From PALSA-612 sp963704335 (GTDB lineage: Bacteria; Actinomycetota; Thermoleophilia; Gaiellales; Gaiellaceae): a stretch of DNA of 64,000 nucleotides. The stretch lies in NCBI GenBank assembly GCA_963704335.1, contig OY969889.1:2046001-2110000 (forward strand). Reading direction: 5' to 3'. The notes beneath the pieces were generated by a model. It was given only the letters and a program-made list of their open reading frames with translations. It did not search any database and had not been told where the DNA came from. Shown here one piece after another: positions 8,728 through 16,991 of this stretch. Made by a program: the position numbers and the translations under genes. Positions within the stretch are counted from its first letter, which is position 1, and each line of letters opens with the position of its first letter.

Positions 8728-9198
8728 CTACAGACGAACGGTGAAAGCCAGCGGTGCGCTCAGGCGACCGCGGCCATCGCGAACGCGCAGCCTGGCCGAA
8801 TAGGTGCCGACGCCGAGCACGAGCCGCGCCTCGACGAGCCACCCGATCTGGTAGTTCGAACAGCGGTAGGGATAGATCTTCCCCAGGTCGACGCCGAGCG
8901 GGTCGACGGTGGTGCCTCGCGCCCTCACGACTGAACCGACTCGTCGTTCTTCGCGTGTCGTGATCACAGCGCCTGGACCACGACTCAGGCACAGGCGCAC
9001 GCGGAGATCGACGCTTGCCGCGAAACCACTGCGAACCGCCGTGCGCTTGAAATCGAGGCTCTTCAGGACGATTTCTGGCCGGCGGCCCTGCGCGGCAGAC
9101 GGACTCGCGAGTGTGGCTGCCACCGCGAGGGCCGCGATCAGCACTCCAGCCTTCAGGGCCGGGAGCCTAAGCGCCAATGCAAGACATGCGAGATTCAT
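8728..9198 (-). CDS. Secreted protein of unknown function
   Basis: A 156-residue exported protein. The signal peptide has a long hydrophobic stretch at residues 14-32 and a probable AxA cleavage near SPSAAQG. The mature part reads as a single beta-sandwich: DLRVRLCLSR, GSVVRARGTTV, EARLVLGVGTYSARLRVRDG and a final strand LAFTVRL. Two cysteines (CLSR and YRCSN) could form a disulfide. I recognise no family. ATG is supported by TACCGT (complement of 9205-9210) six bases upstream. The promoter is divergent from the M23-like gene that starts at 9283. Confidence 0.6.
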   Translation of the reverse strand: MNLACLALALRLPALKAGVLIAALAVAATLASPSAAQGRRPEIVLKSLDFKRTAVRSGFAASVDLRVRLCLSRGPGAVITTREERRVGSVVRARGTTVDPLGVDLGKIYPYRCSNYQIGWLVEARLVLGVGTYSARLRVRDGRGRLSAPLAFTVRL

Positions 9199-9282
9199 GC
9201 AGCAACGGTAGCGGCACGCGGCGGACGGGACACCCCAGCGCCGCCGACGACCACTGACTTCGAGGTCCTATAGTGTCGAGTC

Positions 9283-10299
9283 GTGCCACCGCTCCCGGTT
9301 CGGTCGGATGCCGCCGCGGGCCAGCCTGTCCGCGGCGCGCTGAGCTCCGCGCCTACCTACAACGACGACTACACGGGCTGGCCCGTGGCGCCGAAGCACC
9401 GTACCCACGCCGTCTTCGGGACGTTCCTCAACCCGACCACGAAATGGCCTTCGGACATGCCGGGGCTGCGGGCCGGTTATCACAAGGCGATCGACATCCT
9501 CCAGAACGACGCCTCGGGCCGGCACCCCGTCTTCGCAATCGAGGGAGGCACGGTCCATGAGGCGACACTGGACTGGATACTCAACCCGCTCAAGGAACGC
9601 GTTCGCAGCGGGATAATCAGCATCGGCCACTTCCGCTACTCGCACGTGGCGCCGTCCGTCGAGCTCGGGGAACAGGTCGACGCGGGGCAGGAGATCGGCA
9701 AGACGTGCCTGGGGTTTTGGCACATGCACCTCGAGGAGCGGGCGATGGTGGGCGGGAAGAGCGTCATGCTCAACCCGCTTCGGCCCGGCGGGAAGCTCGC
9801 CCCCGTGAAGGACACGGGGAACCCGTTCGTGCGCGAGATGCGCATTTACGCGAAAGAGGACGAGAACAATCCGAAACCACGCCCTCTGCCGCCCGACCGT
9901 GTCCGCGGCGTCGTCGTCCCCGTTGCGCTGACGGGGGACCTCTTCCCCTTTCGGGAGTGGCCGGGCGCTCCCACCGTTCCCCTGCACGTCTACCGCGCCT
10001 CGATCGAGCTGCGCCGAGGGCAGACCATTGTCCTCGCTCGGACGCTCTTTCAGCTCGACATGGAGCCCGGGCCGATCTGGCAGCACTTGTTCCGCCCGCT
10101 CGCCCGCCGAAGCGCGCCCATCGCCGTCTGCATCGTGCGCGAGCCGGCGGACTGCACGGGCAAGCTATGGATCCGGCTCTGGGAGCGCGGATGGGACACG
10201 AGAAAGGTGCCGAACGGCTCGTACACGCTGAAGCTCACCGTCGAGGACACCGTCGGGCGGAGTGCCAGTAAGACCCTGCGGCTTCGGGTCGCGAACTGA
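9283..10299 (+). CDS. M23-type metallopeptidase-like protein, copy 1
   Basis: A 338-residue protein with a LytM/M23 duplicated-hybrid-motif core. Zinc ligands of the family are present: YHKAIDI (H-x3-D) near residue 67 and FWHMHLEE (H-x-H) near residue 147, with a GHFRYSHVAPSVELGEQVDAG strand set between. The C-terminal half ends in an Ig-like domain (NGSYTLKLTVEDTVGR). M23 enzymes cut peptidoglycan cross-bridges, but no signal peptide is visible, so export and target are uncertain. GTG 9283 is preferred because TATAGT at 9269-9274 lies eight bases upstream. A paralogue in the opposite orientation ends one base after this stop. Confidence 0.75.
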   Translation: MPPLPVRSDAAAGQPVRGALSSAPTYNDDYTGWPVAPKHRTHAVFGTFLNPTTKWPSDMPGLRAGYHKAIDILQNDASGRHPVFAIEGGTVHEATLDWILNPLKERVRSGIISIGHFRYSHVAPSVELGEQVDAGQEIGKTCLGFWHMHLEERAMVGGKSVMLNPLRPGGKLAPVKDTGNPFVREMRIYAKEDENNPKPRPLPPDRVRGVVVPVALTGDLFPFREWPGAPTVPLHVYRASIELRRGQTIVLARTLFQLDMEPGPIWQHLFRPLARRSAPIAVCIVREPADCTGKLWIRLWERGWDTRKVPNGSYTLKLTVEDTVGRSASKTLRLRVAN

Positions 10300-10300
10300 T

Positions 10301-11338
10301 TCAGACGTTGTTCGCGACGACGACGTCGATCGACTCTTCCGCCTGGTTTCCGACGATGTCCCAGGCGGTCACGGTCAGCCGGAAGGGGCCGTCGCGGAAG
10401 GCCGTGGTATCCCAGTAGGGGCTCTTCCGGCGGGGGCCGGCGAAGAGGCGGAACCAGAGCTCGCCGCGGCCCTGTTGGCCCAGGCTGCGCGCGGTGTTGG
10501 CGCGGAGGTTTTGCCGCGTGCCCGGCGCATAGTGGTGGGAGATGGAGATCTGATCGCGTTTAGGGCCGTCGGGGCCGGGCCACACGTCGGACTTGAAGAC
10601 GTCGCGGTCGACGACGCGCTTGCCGTCATCGAGCCGGTCGACGTGGAGGTGGACGCGAGCCGGATGGTGGTCGGTCTCGAGGAGGGGGACGTCGCGGAAC
10701 CAGCCTCGGAAGGACTGCAGGTCCTCGATCCGGGCGCGAACGTCGACCAGGCCAGAGAGCCGGCTCGGGTCGAGGAGGGCGCCGCCGGGAGAGAAGACGG
10801 CCGACCCATGTTGGGTCCGCCAAGCCGAGTCCACCGGCCGGTGGAAACGGATCTCCCGGATGACGGGGGGTGCTGTGTCGCGATACGGCGCGATCTTGCC
10901 TTCCGGGTCGAGCGGGTTCACCTGGATCTGGCGGTTTTGGTTCGGGATCCCCCCGGGGAAGCGCCACTCGCTCAGATGCAGGTGCCACTCGGTGTCGGTG
11001 GTCCAGGCGATCAGCTGGCCGGGTTGGACCTCCTGCCCGAGCTCGACGACCGGCAGGACGTGCCCGTACGTGAAGTGGCCGATCCGGACGATGCCCTCCT
11101 CAGTGGGCTTCTGCGGCTTCATGATGCGCCACACCAGTCCGCCCTCGAGCGCATAGACACGGTGCGTCCGCCCCGGCGGCGCCCCCCGCTCGGGCTTGTC
11201 GTCGCGCACCGAGATGTCGATCCCGGGGTGGTATATCTCCTTACGGCGCGGGTCGAGCCACGAGCCGCGTACCGGGTGCTGCCGGTTCCGCGGGGCGACC
11301 GGCCAGCCGCGATAGTCGTCGGCGTACCAGGGCCTCAA
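10301..11338 (-). CDS. M23-type metallopeptidase-like protein, copy 2 (inverted paralogue)
   Basis: A 345-residue paralogue of the gene at 9283, on the other strand and meeting it tail to tail with a single base between the stops. Shared features run end to end: DDYRGWPVAP near the N-terminus, YHPGIDI and EWHLHLSE zinc-ligand motifs, a GHFTYGHVLPVVELGQEV strand set and a C-terminal Ig-like strand pair (GPFRLTVTAWDIVGNQA). No ATG or GTG is available in frame before the upstream stop at 11378-11380, so the start is taken as TTG at 11338. As in copy 1, no signal peptide is visible. Confidence 0.75.
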   Translation of the reverse strand: MRPWYADDYRGWPVAPRNRQHPVRGSWLDPRRKEIYHPGIDISVRDDKPERGAPPGRTHRVYALEGGLVWRIMKPQKPTEEGIVRIGHFTYGHVLPVVELGQEVQPGQLIAWTTDTEWHLHLSEWRFPGGIPNQNRQIQVNPLDPEGKIAPYRDTAPPVIREIRFHRPVDSAWRTQHGSAVFSPGGALLDPSRLSGLVDVRARIEDLQSFRGWFRDVPLLETDHHPARVHLHVDRLDDGKRVVDRDVFKSDVWPGPDGPKRDQISISHHYAPGTRQNLRANTARSLGQQGRGELWFRLFAGPRRKSPYWDTTAFRDGPFRLTVTAWDIVGNQAEESIDVVVANNV

Positions 11339-11588
11339 TCCGCCCCCAGTATCGGCGACGGAGTCACAAACTCCGGCTCAGGCCGGCGCTCGGGCGGGGC
11401 GGTCAACGATCCTCGTTGCAGAAGCGGCACTGTCACCTCCGTCACGGACGCCGAAAAGGAGGGGAGACTCACAGCGCGGACGCCGATCAAGAGATCGAGA
11501 CGAACGAAGAACAGACGCTAACATGTCCTGACTGCAACGGCAGTTGAGAGAGCGTCACAGCTCTAAGAATTGCCTATTCGCAGGCAAA
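11339..11588. other. Gene-free stretch upstream of the tRNA, with three successive small hairpins
   Basis: No convincing coding frame lies here. Three perfect inverted repeats follow each other just before the tRNA: ACTGC/GCAGT (11531-11535/11540-11544), AGAGC/GCTCT (11549-11553/11560-11564) and TTGCCT/AGGCAA (11570-11575/11582-11587). A TTGAGA at 11544-11549 and TAAGAA at 11564-11569 could be a promoter, but they overlap the hairpins, so the role is uncertain. Confidence 0.4.
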
Positions 11589-11661
11589 GGGCGGTTAGCT
11601 CAGTTGGGAGAGCACTAGCTCGACAAGCTAGGGGTCACTGGTTCGAGCCCAGTACCGCCCA
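11589..11661 (+). tRNA. tRNA-Val (anticodon GAC)
   Basis: A 73-nt cloverleaf. The acceptor arms GGGCGGT (11589-11595) and ACCGCCC (11654-11660) pair fully, with discriminator A at 11661. The D-arm is GCTC/GAGC, the anticodon stem CTAGC/GCTAG encloses loop TCGACAA (anticodon GAC), the variable loop has five bases, and the T-arm is ACTGG-TTCGAGC-CCAGT. CCA is not encoded. It reads valine GUC/GUU codons. Confidence 0.96.
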
Positions 11662-11734
11662 TTCTTCCCTCGCCCGCTTCGCTTTCCGCTCGGGGTGCAC
11701 CCTTCGGGCGCGTGGCGATGCGCTACCGGAGTGA

Positions 11735-11758
11735 GCCGCGCCGCCATGTCGGCGCGGC
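11735..11758. repeat. Perfect 9-bp GC palindrome after the tRNA
   Basis: GCCGCGCCG (11735-11743) and CGGCGCGGC (11750-11758) enclose a 6-nt loop. The remaining sequence between the tRNA and the next gene at 11869 shows no gene. The hairpin has no U tract. Its flanks loosely resemble those of the structured element described at 17975 and 50256 (GATGC...GAGC before, GCG...GGAGC after), but too weakly to call it a third copy. Confidence 0.45.
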
Positions 11759-11868
11759 GCTTGGAGCGGCGTTCCCCTCGTGCGTGAGCCTGTTGTACGA
11801 TCGCACGCCTGGGGGGTACAGCGCGGATCGGGCGAGGGCGAGGAAGGCGGCTGGTCGTCGTTGCTTGC

Positions 11869-12366
11869 GTGATCGTGGTCGCCGGGGTGATCGTCGGAGT
11901 CTCGACGGGGAGCAGCTCGTTCGTCTGTACGAGCGCGATCAGCAACGCGCAGGCGAAGTCGATCTTGGGCGTGCCGGCGCGAGTCGTGACCGGAGGAGGC
12001 GGTGCGGACGATTGCGGCATCGACGCACGCGGGTTCAATCACATCATCATCACCGGGTACGTGGTCAAGCGGTCGTTCTTCGACAACCTTCGACGCAGCT
12101 CTCGGAGCGGCCCCTATGAAAGTGGCGGTTACCGCGGGGAACGCACGCAGCGACCCCTGAAGAGCTTCGGTGGCCCGGCGTTCTCCGTCGAATGGAAGCT
12201 CTTCGGGGTATTCGGTGAGTCCGCGCCGCCGCAGGTCACGCGAAGTGTCTTCGTCTACCGCAATGGCCGAATGCTGAGACCGGTCACGACCGGTCCCAGG
12301 CCCGGCAAGGTTGCGTCGATGTCGCAGGTCGTGCGAATCGCGCGTGTTCTGGCACGAAGCGTTTGA
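11869..12366 (+). CDS. Membrane-anchored or secreted protein of unknown function
   Basis: About 165 residues. The first ~15 residues after GTG 11869 are hydrophobic (VIVVAGVIVGVS), and the open frame extends the hydrophobic stretch upstream (RLVVVAC), so the true start may be a little earlier; no ATG/GTG is available there. The exported part has a Cys pair (FVCTSA and DDCGI) and the pattern AISNAQAKSILGVP...GGADDCGI, reminiscent of small actinobacterial secreted proteins with an N-terminal DUF3558-like segment. The function is unknown. It ends 22 bp before the opposite-strand kelch gene. Confidence 0.5.
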   Translation: MIVVAGVIVGVSTGSSSFVCTSAISNAQAKSILGVPARVVTGGGGADDCGIDARGFNHIIITGYVVKRSFFDNLRRSSRSGPYESGGYRGERTQRPLKSFGGPAFSVEWKLFGVFGESAPPQVTRSVFVYRNGRMLRPVTTGPRPGKVASMSQVVRIARVLARSV

Positions 12367-12388
12367 TCTCCTCCAGCCGGGCCTGGCG

Positions 12389-13330
12389 CTACGGGCTCGG
12401 GGCGAACGTCTCGACTACTCGGCTGCCGCTCGCCGAGTGGCCGTCGCCCGCAGTCGTGCTTCCGCCGACGACGTAGATGCGCCCGCCGTAGACGACGCTC
12501 CGCGCGTAGTTCCGCGCCGTCGGCATGCGGCTCACCTTCTGCCAGCGCGACGCGCCCGGCGCGAGCCGGTACACGTCTGCGAGCACGCGTCCCGTCTTCT
12601 GGGACTCGCCCCCGAAGACGTAGATCGAGCCGCGCCAGGCAGCTGCGCCCGCTGTCCCGCGCGGCGGGATGCTCGGGCCGCGCGACCAGCTGTCCGTCTG
12701 CGGGTCGTAGATGAATGTGTCCCCGTAGTCCTCGAGCCCGCTTCGTCCTCCGATCGCATAGATCTTCCCGCCGAGGACGACTGCGGCCGGGCTTCCCTCC
12801 GAGCGAGGCAGCGGCGCGGCGTCCGACCAGCGGTCGGTCGCCGGGTCGTACACGGAGTGGTCGGCGAGCGTCGTGGAGGCGTTTCCACCACCGAGCACGT
12901 GGATCCGGCCGGCGAGGACGACGGCCGCGTGCCCGCCCCGCGCTCCCGGGAGCGGCGCCGCTTCGCGCCAGCGCCGCGACACGACGTCGAGCACCCTGAC
13001 CTTGGCAATTGGCGCGTTCGTAGCACCGCCGAAGCCGCCGACCACGTAAACGCTGCGGCCGATCGCGGCGGCCGCGGGAGCGTTGAGCGCGCCGCCTGGA
13101 AGCGTCGCCTCGCGCTTCCAGCGCTCTCCGTCGAAGCGGTCGACGCGCGACGAGGCGGGGCCGCCGAGAACGTGGACCGCACCGGCGGCGACGACCACTG
13201 CGTGAGCGGAGCGCGGTGCCGGGAGCGCCGGCCCCTTCGTCCACGTACTTGAGCCCGAGCCCTGGGCGGCACTCGCGACGACCGCGCAGATCGCGGGGCC
13301 GAGGACGCCGAGGGCCTGAATGGTCCGCAC
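12389..13330 (-). CDS. Secreted kelch-repeat beta-propeller protein
   Basis: A 313-residue protein with a signal-peptide-like N-terminus (VLGPAICAVVASAAQG) followed by six kelch repeats. Each has a double-glycine strand and a downstream Tyr/Asp-x-x-x-x-x-W element, such as VHVLGG, VYVVGGFGG, IHVLGGGN, IYAIGGRSG, IYVFGGES and IYVVGGST. Six repeats are enough to close a propeller. Kelch domains are binding or galactose-oxidase-like scaffolds; no copper-ligand pattern is visible, so an enzymatic role is not supported. The start GTG at 13330 is chosen so that the gene does not overlap the divergent MBL-fold gene at 13373; the frame itself is open to 13801. Confidence 0.75.
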   Translation of the reverse strand: MRTIQALGVLGPAICAVVASAAQGSGSSTWTKGPALPAPRSAHAVVVAAGAVHVLGGPASSRVDRFDGERWKREATLPGGALNAPAAAAIGRSVYVVGGFGGATNAPIAKVRVLDVVSRRWREAAPLPGARGGHAAVVLAGRIHVLGGGNASTTLADHSVYDPATDRWSDAAPLPRSEGSPAAVVLGGKIYAIGGRSGLEDYGDTFIYDPQTDSWSRGPSIPPRGTAGAAAWRGSIYVFGGESQKTGRVLADVYRLAPGASRWQKVSRMPTARNYARSVVYGGRIYVVGGSTTAGDGHSASGSRVVETFAPSP

Positions 13331-13372
13331 GCCGGTTGTGACGCGACGCGATGCATTTGGTTTGATGCCCCT

Positions 13373-14035
13373 GTGCGCGAGCTGCGACCCGGCCTGTGGC
13401 ACTGGCAGGCATCCCACCCGGGCTGGGAGGCGGGCGAGCCATGGGACCAGAACGTCTCGTCGTACGCGATCGACGACGGCGAACGCCTGCTGCTGATCGA
13501 CCCGCTCGGCGTGCCGAGTGAGCTGGAGACGCTCGGGGGCGAGCGCGAGACGGCGATCGTGCTCACCGCGCCGTGGCACGAGCGGGACGCCCAGGGCCTC
13601 GTGGAGCGACTCGGCGTGCCGGTGATCACGCCGCTGCCCGACTCCGCCCAGTACCTCATGGATACGTACGGCATCACCGCCGAGCAGGCCGGCGACGGCA
13701 GTCCTGACCTGGTCTGGCTGCTCCGCGAGGGCAAAGGCGAGGCACGTCCGTATTCGGCGGGCGACCGGCTGCCGTTCGGTGCCGACGTGTACCCCGGGCA
13801 CAAGCCGAACGACACCGTGCTCTGGGTCGAGAGCCAGCGCGCCGTCATCTCCGGCGACACGCTCGTCGACTTCGGCCAGGGCCTCGAGATCAACGAGCGG
13901 TGGCTCCGCCCCGGCATGACCCGCGAGGAGATCGCCGAGGGGCTGCGCCCGCTGCTCGAGCTACCGGTCGAGCACGTGCTGGCGACGCACGGCGGGCCGA
14001 ACGACCGCGCCGCCCTCGAGCGCGCGCTCGCCTGA
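13373..14035 (+). CDS. Metallo-beta-lactamase-fold hydrolase-like protein
   Basis: A 220-residue protein with the MBL fold: an N-terminal strand pair (SSYAIDDGERLLLIDPLG), a degenerate metal loop TAPWHERDAQ in place of HxHxDH, then VISGDTLVDFG and a final LATHGGPN. The second and third ligand regions (SGDT, THGG) look normal, while the first loop keeps only one His and Asp. It therefore may bind one metal or none. Substrate unknown. GTG 13373 starts 42 bp from the divergent kelch gene. Confidence 0.7.
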   Translation: MRELRPGLWHWQASHPGWEAGEPWDQNVSSYAIDDGERLLLIDPLGVPSELETLGGERETAIVLTAPWHERDAQGLVERLGVPVITPLPDSAQYLMDTYGITAEQAGDGSPDLVWLLREGKGEARPYSAGDRLPFGADVYPGHKPNDTVLWVESQRAVISGDTLVDFGQGLEINERWLRPGMTREEIAEGLRPLLELPVEHVLATHGGPNDRAALERALA

Positions 14036-14064
14036 CTCTCGTTCGCGCCTTCGCCGCCGTCCGA

Positions 14065-14796
14065 CTACTCGAGTGAGCTGATCGCGAATGCGAGCGCGAA
14101 GCCGAGCGTTGTGAGAAAGCCCGCAAGCTTGCCGCCGTGATGGAGAGCCTCCGGCATCATCGTGTTGGCGAGCATTGTGAGGATCGCACCGCCGGCGAAC
14201 GCGAGCACGAAGGCAACGGTGCGGGGTGAGGCGCTATCAAGTAGGACGTAGCCCGCGAGAGACGCAAGGCCGAAGCCGAGACTTACCAGCACCCAGAAGC
14301 GCATGATCCGGGTGCTCGAGCGACCTGCGCGGGAGAGGGCCGCTGTCGCCGCGATCGCCTCCGGGAGGTTCGCGAGGAAGACGGCGACCAGGAAGGCGAC
14401 GCTGACAGCCCCGGCTTCTAGGACGGTGAGGCCGAGGACGAGCGACTCCGGAATGCCGTCGAGGATGATTCCGAGCACGATCGCCCGCCCCGCGGTCGCC
14501 GCCGCTGTGCCACCTCCGTCTGTCCGCCCGCCGCCGCCCAGACGGTCGATCAGTACCTCGGCTCCGAAGAAGACGGCCGAGCCCGCAAAGAGACCGAGGG
14601 CTATTCCGCCGTCGCCGGCAGAGGTCTCGAACGCTTCGAGGACGAGCTCGTAGGCAACAGCGCTGATCAACACGCCTGCGCCGAAGGCCATGATGAGCCC
14701 GACCTGTCGCCGAGTGATCGCGACCCGGAGCGCGACGACGCCGCCGATGATCAGCGAGGAGCCACCGACGACGCCCCAGAGGAAGGCCTCACCCAC
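14065..14796 (-). CDS. ZIP-family metal transporter
   Basis: A 243-residue polytopic membrane protein with eight hydrophobic segments. The TM4 metal motif appears as ILDGIPESLVLG, with Asp in the place of the usual first His of HNxPEG, and TM5 carries FLANLPEAIAATAAL. A short Gly-rich loop (GGGGRTDGGGT) lies between TM3 and TM4. ZIP proteins import Zn, Fe or Mn. The GTG start at 14796 is two bases beyond the stop of the PIN gene that precedes it on this strand, so the two are probably co-transcribed. The open frame continues upstream through the PIN gene in another frame, but that extension is antisense-like and discarded. Confidence 0.8.
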   Translation of the reverse strand: MGEAFLWGVVGGSSLIIGGVVALRVAITRRQVGLIMAFGAGVLISAVAYELVLEAFETSAGDGGIALGLFAGSAVFFGAEVLIDRLGGGGRTDGGGTAAATAGRAIVLGIILDGIPESLVLGLTVLEAGAVSVAFLVAVFLANLPEAIAATAALSRAGRSSTRIMRFWVLVSLGFGLASLAGYVLLDSASPRTVAFVLAFAGGAILTMLANTMMPEALHHGGKLAGFLTTLGFALAFAISSLE

Positions 14797-14798
14797 TC

Positions 14799-15194
14799 CT
14801 AGAGCAGCGCGTCGATCGAGGCGGTCTCCACGATCCCATCGACGGCGCGCGCCAGGTCCGCGTCCAGCGTTACGAACGCGTCTGCCTGCAGCTTCGTGAG
14901 CGCGACGTACTCGGCGTCGTACGTCTCCGCCCACCCCAGCTGATCAGCCACGTCCCAGGCCACGCGCCTGAGCACGGCGTCCCCGAGGAGCCTGATCGGC
15001 AGTCGCTGGATGCGGCCCAGGCGCTCGCGCGCGACGTCGGTCGCGATCTCGCCTCGCTGAACGGCCTCGTGCAGGGCCGACAGCGTCTGGGAACGCAGAA
15101 GCGTGGGTGCGAGGAGCTCGTGCTCGTCCGAGACCTCGATATCCGTGCTCACCAGGTGGAGCACGACGCCGGTGTCGACCACGAACCTCGTCAT
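14799..15194 (-). CDS. PIN-domain ribonuclease, VapC-like, without visible antitoxin
   Basis: A 131-residue PIN domain. Acidic residues expected for the Mg-dependent RNase site are visible: FVVDTGVVLHL (Asp 6), an Asp/Glu in the middle (ETYDAEYVALTKL) and VTLDADLARAV near the end. This is the VapC layout. No small VapB-like antitoxin gene lies in the 80 bp upstream or immediately downstream, where the ZIP transporter starts two bases after the stop. The ATG is supported by TAGGTT (complement of 15202-15207) seven bases upstream. It may be an orphan toxin-fold RNase. Confidence 0.8.
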   Translation of the reverse strand: MTRFVVDTGVVLHLVSTDIEVSDEHELLAPTLLRSQTLSALHEAVQRGEIATDVARERLGRIQRLPIRLLGDAVLRRVAWDVADQLGWAETYDAEYVALTKLQADAFVTLDADLARAVDGIVETASIDALL

Positions 15195-15274
15195 CGGGTC
15201 AAACCTAACAACGGCTGCTTCCCCGTCAGCCTCTGTACGGGTCGGCTGTCCGCAGTCGCCGTGACACTGCCCGG

Positions 15275-16570
15275 GTGCTCATCGCGGTCGAGTTTCCGCC
15301 CGAGTCCGCCGAGTGGACGTTCTTCATTGCCGCACTGGTGTTGCTCGTCGGGCCGATCGTCGTGCAGCGGATCGGCTTGCCGGGAATCGTCGGAATCGTG
15401 CTCGGCGGGACGATCGTTGGGCCGTTCGTGCTCGACTGGATCACCCGCGAAGGGCTGGTCGAGGCTCTCGGCCAGCTCGGCCTGCTGTATCTCATGTTCC
15501 TCGCCGGCCTCGAGCTCGACCTGGACGAGTTCCAACGCAACCGCCGGCCGGCCCTGTCCTTCGGTGCGCTCACGTTCTCGATTCCGTTCGTCCTGGGCAT
15601 CTTGCTCGTCCTTCCCTTTGGCTACGGGCTCGCGGCGGCAGTGCTGTACGGGTCGCTGTGGGCATCGCACACGCTCGTGGCGTATCCGATCGTCCAGGAG
15701 CATCGCCTCACGCGACACCGGGCCGTGGGAATGGCGGCGGGCGGCACCGTGATCACCGACACGCTCGCCCTCTTCGTCCTCGCCCTCGTGGTCGGCTCCG
15801 CAGAGAGCGACTCCGGACCCGGGGTGATCGTCGTCGAGCTCGTCCTGGGGCTGGCGGTGCTCGTCGCCTACTGCGCGCTTGTACTGCCGCGCATCGGCCG
15901 CTGGACGTTGGCCCGTCTCGGAGCAGGGCGTGTCCCGCGGTACCTGTTCCTGCTGGCGGGTCTGACTTCGGCTGCGCTCGTGGCCGACAGCATGGGCCTG
16001 GAAGGGATCATCGGCGCGTTCTTCGCGGGCCTGGCGCTGAATCGCCTCGTTCCGTCCGGCGGCGAGCTGATGGACAGCGTCGAGCTCGTGGGCGCTGTGC
16101 TTCTGATCCCGTTCTTCCTCTTCTCCACGGGAATGCTGCTCGATCCGCGGCAGTTCACCGAGCCAGACGTTCTTGCACTCGCCGGACTCTCGCTGGCGAT
16201 CGTGTTCGCGGGCAAGGCGACTGCGTCGTACATCAGTGGTCGGCTCGCGGGCTTCCGACCGATCGAGATGAGGTTGGTGTTCGGCCTCACGATCGCGCAG
16301 GCGGCGGCGACGCTGGCCGCGGTGACCATCGGCACGAGGGTGGGCATCTTCGATCAGGATCTGCTCAGCGCAGCGCTCGTAGTCGTGCTGGTAACGGTGA
16401 TCGTCGGAGGCATCGTCACGAGAAGTGCAGCCCGGCGGCTCCAGCCGGTCCCCTCCGCCGAGCGCTGCGAGCTCCCCGCTGCCTACCTAGATCGCAGCTT
16501 CTCCTCGAGGTTCGCAATCGTCTGTCGCAGCGCGCGCTCGATGCCGCGCCGCACGAGCAGCCGATCGTAG
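15275..16570 (+). CDS. Kef/CPA2-type cation:proton antiporter
   Basis: A membrane protein of up to 431 residues with about 12 hydrophobic segments and no C-terminal TrkA-N domain. Typical CPA2 features are IGLPGIVGIVLGGTIVGPF near residue 30, GLLYLMFLAGLELDLDEF near 70 and FLFSTGMLLDPRQF near 285. It exchanges K+ or Na+ for H+. The last ~45 residues after the final membrane helix (from about 16440) show no family signal and overlap the opposite-strand SRPBCC gene by 88 bp, so a shorter native C-terminus lost through a small indel cannot be excluded. It opens a run of ion-transport genes. Confidence 0.8.
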   Translation: MLIAVEFPPESAEWTFFIAALVLLVGPIVVQRIGLPGIVGIVLGGTIVGPFVLDWITREGLVEALGQLGLLYLMFLAGLELDLDEFQRNRRPALSFGALTFSIPFVLGILLVLPFGYGLAAAVLYGSLWASHTLVAYPIVQEHRLTRHRAVGMAAGGTVITDTLALFVLALVVGSAESDSGPGVIVVELVLGLAVLVAYCALVLPRIGRWTLARLGAGRVPRYLFLLAGLTSAALVADSMGLEGIIGAFFAGLALNRLVPSGGELMDSVELVGAVLLIPFFLFSTGMLLDPRQFTEPDVLALAGLSLAIVFAGKATASYISGRLAGFRPIEMRLVFGLTIAQAAATLAAVTIGTRVGIFDQDLLSAALVVVLVTVIVGGIVTRSAARRLQPVPSAERCELPAAYLDRSFSSRFAIVCRSARSMPRRTSSRS

Positions 16571-16923
16571 ACGCCGCGCAGTCCGGCCCTTGGCTCGTAC
16601 TCGACAACGAGCCGATAGCGCATGCCTCCATCGACTTGCTGGAAGTGACGTTCGTGACGCGCGTCCGGCAGTCCGCGTTGACGGCTCACGTATTCGACGA
16701 GCGTGTTCGCATCCAGGCGGCGCAGGGTCATGTGGAGCTCCACCTCTCGGCCGAGCAGGCGGACGACGATGATGGCCTCGTCGCCTGGAACATCCCACCG
16801 GGAGTCGGGCTCGATGCGGACGAAGCCCGGCCAGTAGTCCGGCCAGTTCGCGACGTCCGTGATGTAGGCGAAGCCGGTCTCGACGGAGCAATCGAATCGG
16901 CGCTCGTGCTCGATCCGGACCAC
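16483..16923 (-). CDS. SRPBCC (START/polyketide-cyclase-like) protein
   Basis: A 146-residue single-domain protein of the SRPBCC ligand-binding fold. The N-terminal strand-helix (FDCSVETGFAYITDVANWPDYWPGF) and the final long helix (RRGIERALRQTIANLEEKL) are characteristic. The ligand is unknown. The GTG start has TATCAT (complement of 16930-16935) six bases upstream. It converges on and overlaps the end of the Kef-type antiporter gene. Confidence 0.8.
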   Translation of the reverse strand: MVRIEHERRFDCSVETGFAYITDVANWPDYWPGFVRIEPDSRWDVPGDEAIIVVRLLGREVELHMTLRRLDANTLVEYVSRQRGLPDARHERHFQQVDGGMRYRLVVEYEPRAGLRGVYDRLLVRRGIERALRQTIANLEEKLRSR

Positions 16924-16991
16924 GTCCCGATGATAGGCAAGGGCGGGAAACGCTCTCCGCCTCCGACACGCCCACGGGCTACGGTTCTCGC

